Assembly (NCBI GenBank): GCA_009823395.1
Contig: CM020506.1
Location: 19,967,001 to 20,031,000 of the forward strand
Length of the DNA stretch: 64,000 nucleotides
Source of the DNA: Thamnaconus septentrionalis
Lineage: Eukaryota; Chordata; Actinopteri; Tetraodontiformes; Monacanthidae
Reading direction: 5' to 3'
The position numbers and the translations under genes were made by a program. Shown piece after piece: positions 62,301-64,000 of the stretch. Below the pieces are notes generated by a model that was not told where the DNA came from, did not search any database, and saw nothing but the letters and a program-made list of their open reading frames with translations. Each line of letters opens with the position of its first letter. Within the stretch, counting starts at the first letter, position 1.

Positions 62301-64000
62301 TCTGCAGAGAGACGTGGGGTGTCAGTCGGGGCGAGAAAAGCAGTCAGTTGAAGAAGTGTGAGGGATAAACGAAGACAAAATATTCTGCGCAGCAGGACAA
62401 GCAATGTGCTTTTTGGGTCTGCCAGGAAAGAAATCTTCTCGGTGTCATTCAGGCTGCCATCAGCCTGTATAAATGTTGCTTTGCCCCTGATCCGCTGTCT
62501 TTGTTCCTGGATTTATCCTTTTCACAGACTGCGCTGACGCAGTGGATGGGTAACGTCACGGCGTGACACTGATTTGCCCGAGTAAGTTAAGTGCTACGTG
62601 GCCTCTCTTAAACCTCTTATTGTGCACCTTATACTCCTTGACTAAGTTTATGCTCTGCGTTCTAACAGCTGACCTTTTGTTGGACAGACTCTGTTCTGTT
62701 TCTGCTCCAGTTGCCTCTGTGCAATACATCCTCATTGTTGATCGGATCACAATGCGAGTAAATTCAATGATAAAACCTTCAGCAGCGGCTGTAATCTTCC
62801 CTCTCACAAGGGCGTAACCGCTTTTTTTTTTTTTATTATTACGTTTGAAAAAAACGTTTTAACGTTACGTTGCCTCCTGAAAACAGTAACATGACATTTA
62901 GATCACTTAAATAAAAAAGTCTTTGTTAGATGTAAAATTGAATTTGTAGAGATGCATGATTTTGCCTGTTATAAAGCATGAACTAAGATGACTGAACAAT
63001 GTCACTCAATCTCTAAAAGATAGCAGTGGGAAAACTTTGGCTGAGATTTTAAGGAAATAATGAGGATGTCATTCACTGATGATTCTTTGACAGTATATAT
63101 TGTTTGTATTTCTCCTCAAATGAATAAAAACAGCACAGCTTGCACAGAAAAAGTGCGGGCGTTTTCATTTTGTGGCCATACAAGAAAATCCAACATTTTA
63201 CCTTATTTGAGTTATTTTTCCCCAGCAATGAACAGTTCCCAATTACGCTTCGACTTCTCCATCTGTTTCCAGAGAAGCCATGTCATTAGGCATCAATTTA
63301 CAAGACCCCCCGTCTTGCGCACAGATGTGCCCTCTGCCTCATTTGCTTTGTTTCACCTTGCCTGACAACCTCATGCGTCCCACCTTGGTGCCGAGCGGGC
63401 GGCCCGGCGCCTCTCCTCTGCTGGGCGCTGAAGGAGGAGACAAGGAGATGGATTGCGGCGCTGGCGGCTGCACACCTTTTTCAAAGGTGTCAGCGGAGGG
63501 TTTAAATGATGAGGCTCGAAAAATTGAGAACATTGGGGCCTGCAGGAGTGGCACAAATGAAGGATTTTTTTTTTTTTTTTTTTTTTTTTCCGCATTGTGG
63601 GGAGCTGGAGACAAAACGTGAGTGGGAAGTGGTAAAAACACAACAAATGAACAACATCAGATAAAGATCTGCCTCAAAGGAGCCACTCTGATCTGCTCGG
63701 TGCGTTTGGGGGGGACGTGGACGAGGAGAATCTGAAGGGCGTGCGGCAACATGAGCGATCGCGTCCTTGTAGCTCAAAACAAGAGAGTCGGCCAACAAGG
63801 AACCAACAAACCTCTGCTTTTTGCCAGGGACCTTTCACCCGGGGCTGTGAAACATCTGGAACACCTGTCAAACCAGGGGACGCACCTGAGAGAAATGCTG
63901 TCCTACATACGCACAATCTCACCTCCTCAGGGTGTCACGACATTAAAACAATACAAAAAAAAAAAAAAAACTGTAAATGTGGCTGCTGCTCATGGTTTAC
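59313..64000. other. kcnb1 intron 1 (partial)
   Basis: No exon encoding the Kv2 N-terminus or T1 domain was found, so this is read as intron. It holds a tandem duplication at 61810-62164 and several homopolymer runs. Confidence 0.7.
61810..62164. repeat. Tandem duplication, unit about 172 bp
   Basis: Unit 1 is 61810-61980 and unit 2 is 61981-62154, about 95% identical. The first ten bases of a third unit follow (GTGATGATTA). Unit content includes TTCACCAACATAGGCTA and GCACGGCTGCTAGGCTAG. No coding potential was seen. Confidence 0.9.

Overview
This is a vertebrate genomic window, almost certainly from a teleost fish. Genes are spliced with short GT-AG introns. Non-coding DNA is full of long dinucleotide repeats, fish-type tRNA-derived SINEs and short hAT/Tc1-type DNA transposon derivatives. 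Every recognisable protein matches a vertebrate family. No bacterial, phage, CRISPR or viral gene was seen.

Layout, left to right: (1) 783-2067, minus: the first two coding exons of a photoreceptor guanylate cyclase-activating protein (guca1a), running off the left edge. (2) 7216-13704, plus: the homolog of human C6orf132, a proline-rich protein of unknown function, head-to-head with guca1a as in human 6p21.1. (3) 15988-18938, minus: wdr77/MEP50, complete in 10 exons, convergent with the C6orf132 homolog. (4) 21661-35473, plus: pbrm1 (polybromo/BAF180), 29 coding exons with six bromodomains, two BAH domains and an HMG box. (5) 36905-45224, plus: cse1l (exportin-2), 24 coding exons plus a 5' non-coding exon behind an NRF1/CRE/ETS-type promoter. 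(6) 45961-49418, minus: a five-exon RDH10-like short-chain dehydrogenase with a TATA box, tail-to-tail with cse1l. (7) 49.5-57.4 kb: repeat-rich intergenic DNA. (8) 57484-59312, minus: the large second coding exon of kcnb1 (Kv2.1). Its first coding exon lies beyond the right edge, so 59.3-64 kb is intron.

The genes do not form one pathway. The window joins neighbourhoods that are separate in human: 6p21 (guca1a, C6orf132), 1p13 (wdr77), 3p21 (pbrm1) and 20q13 (cse1l, kcnb1). wdr77 and pbrm1 are both chromatin regulators but diverge from separate promoters 2.7 kb apart.

Two patterns stand out. Four genes (C6orf132 homolog, cse1l, RDH10-like, kcnb1) are each one base short of an open frame, while reading frame and protein similarity are intact on both sides. 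In cse1l one added T restores exactly the 971 residues of human CSE1L. pbrm1 has one exon with a similar problem that an alternative acceptor could solve. Residual sequencing indels are the simplest explanation. Second, several short hAT-type elements with clear 8-bp target duplications sit in introns and intergenic DNA. One still carries a fragment resembling a transposase BED-finger region. I found no clearly novel biological system; the most interesting items are this transposon family, the poorly characterised C6orf132 homolog, and unusual splice features of pbrm1.
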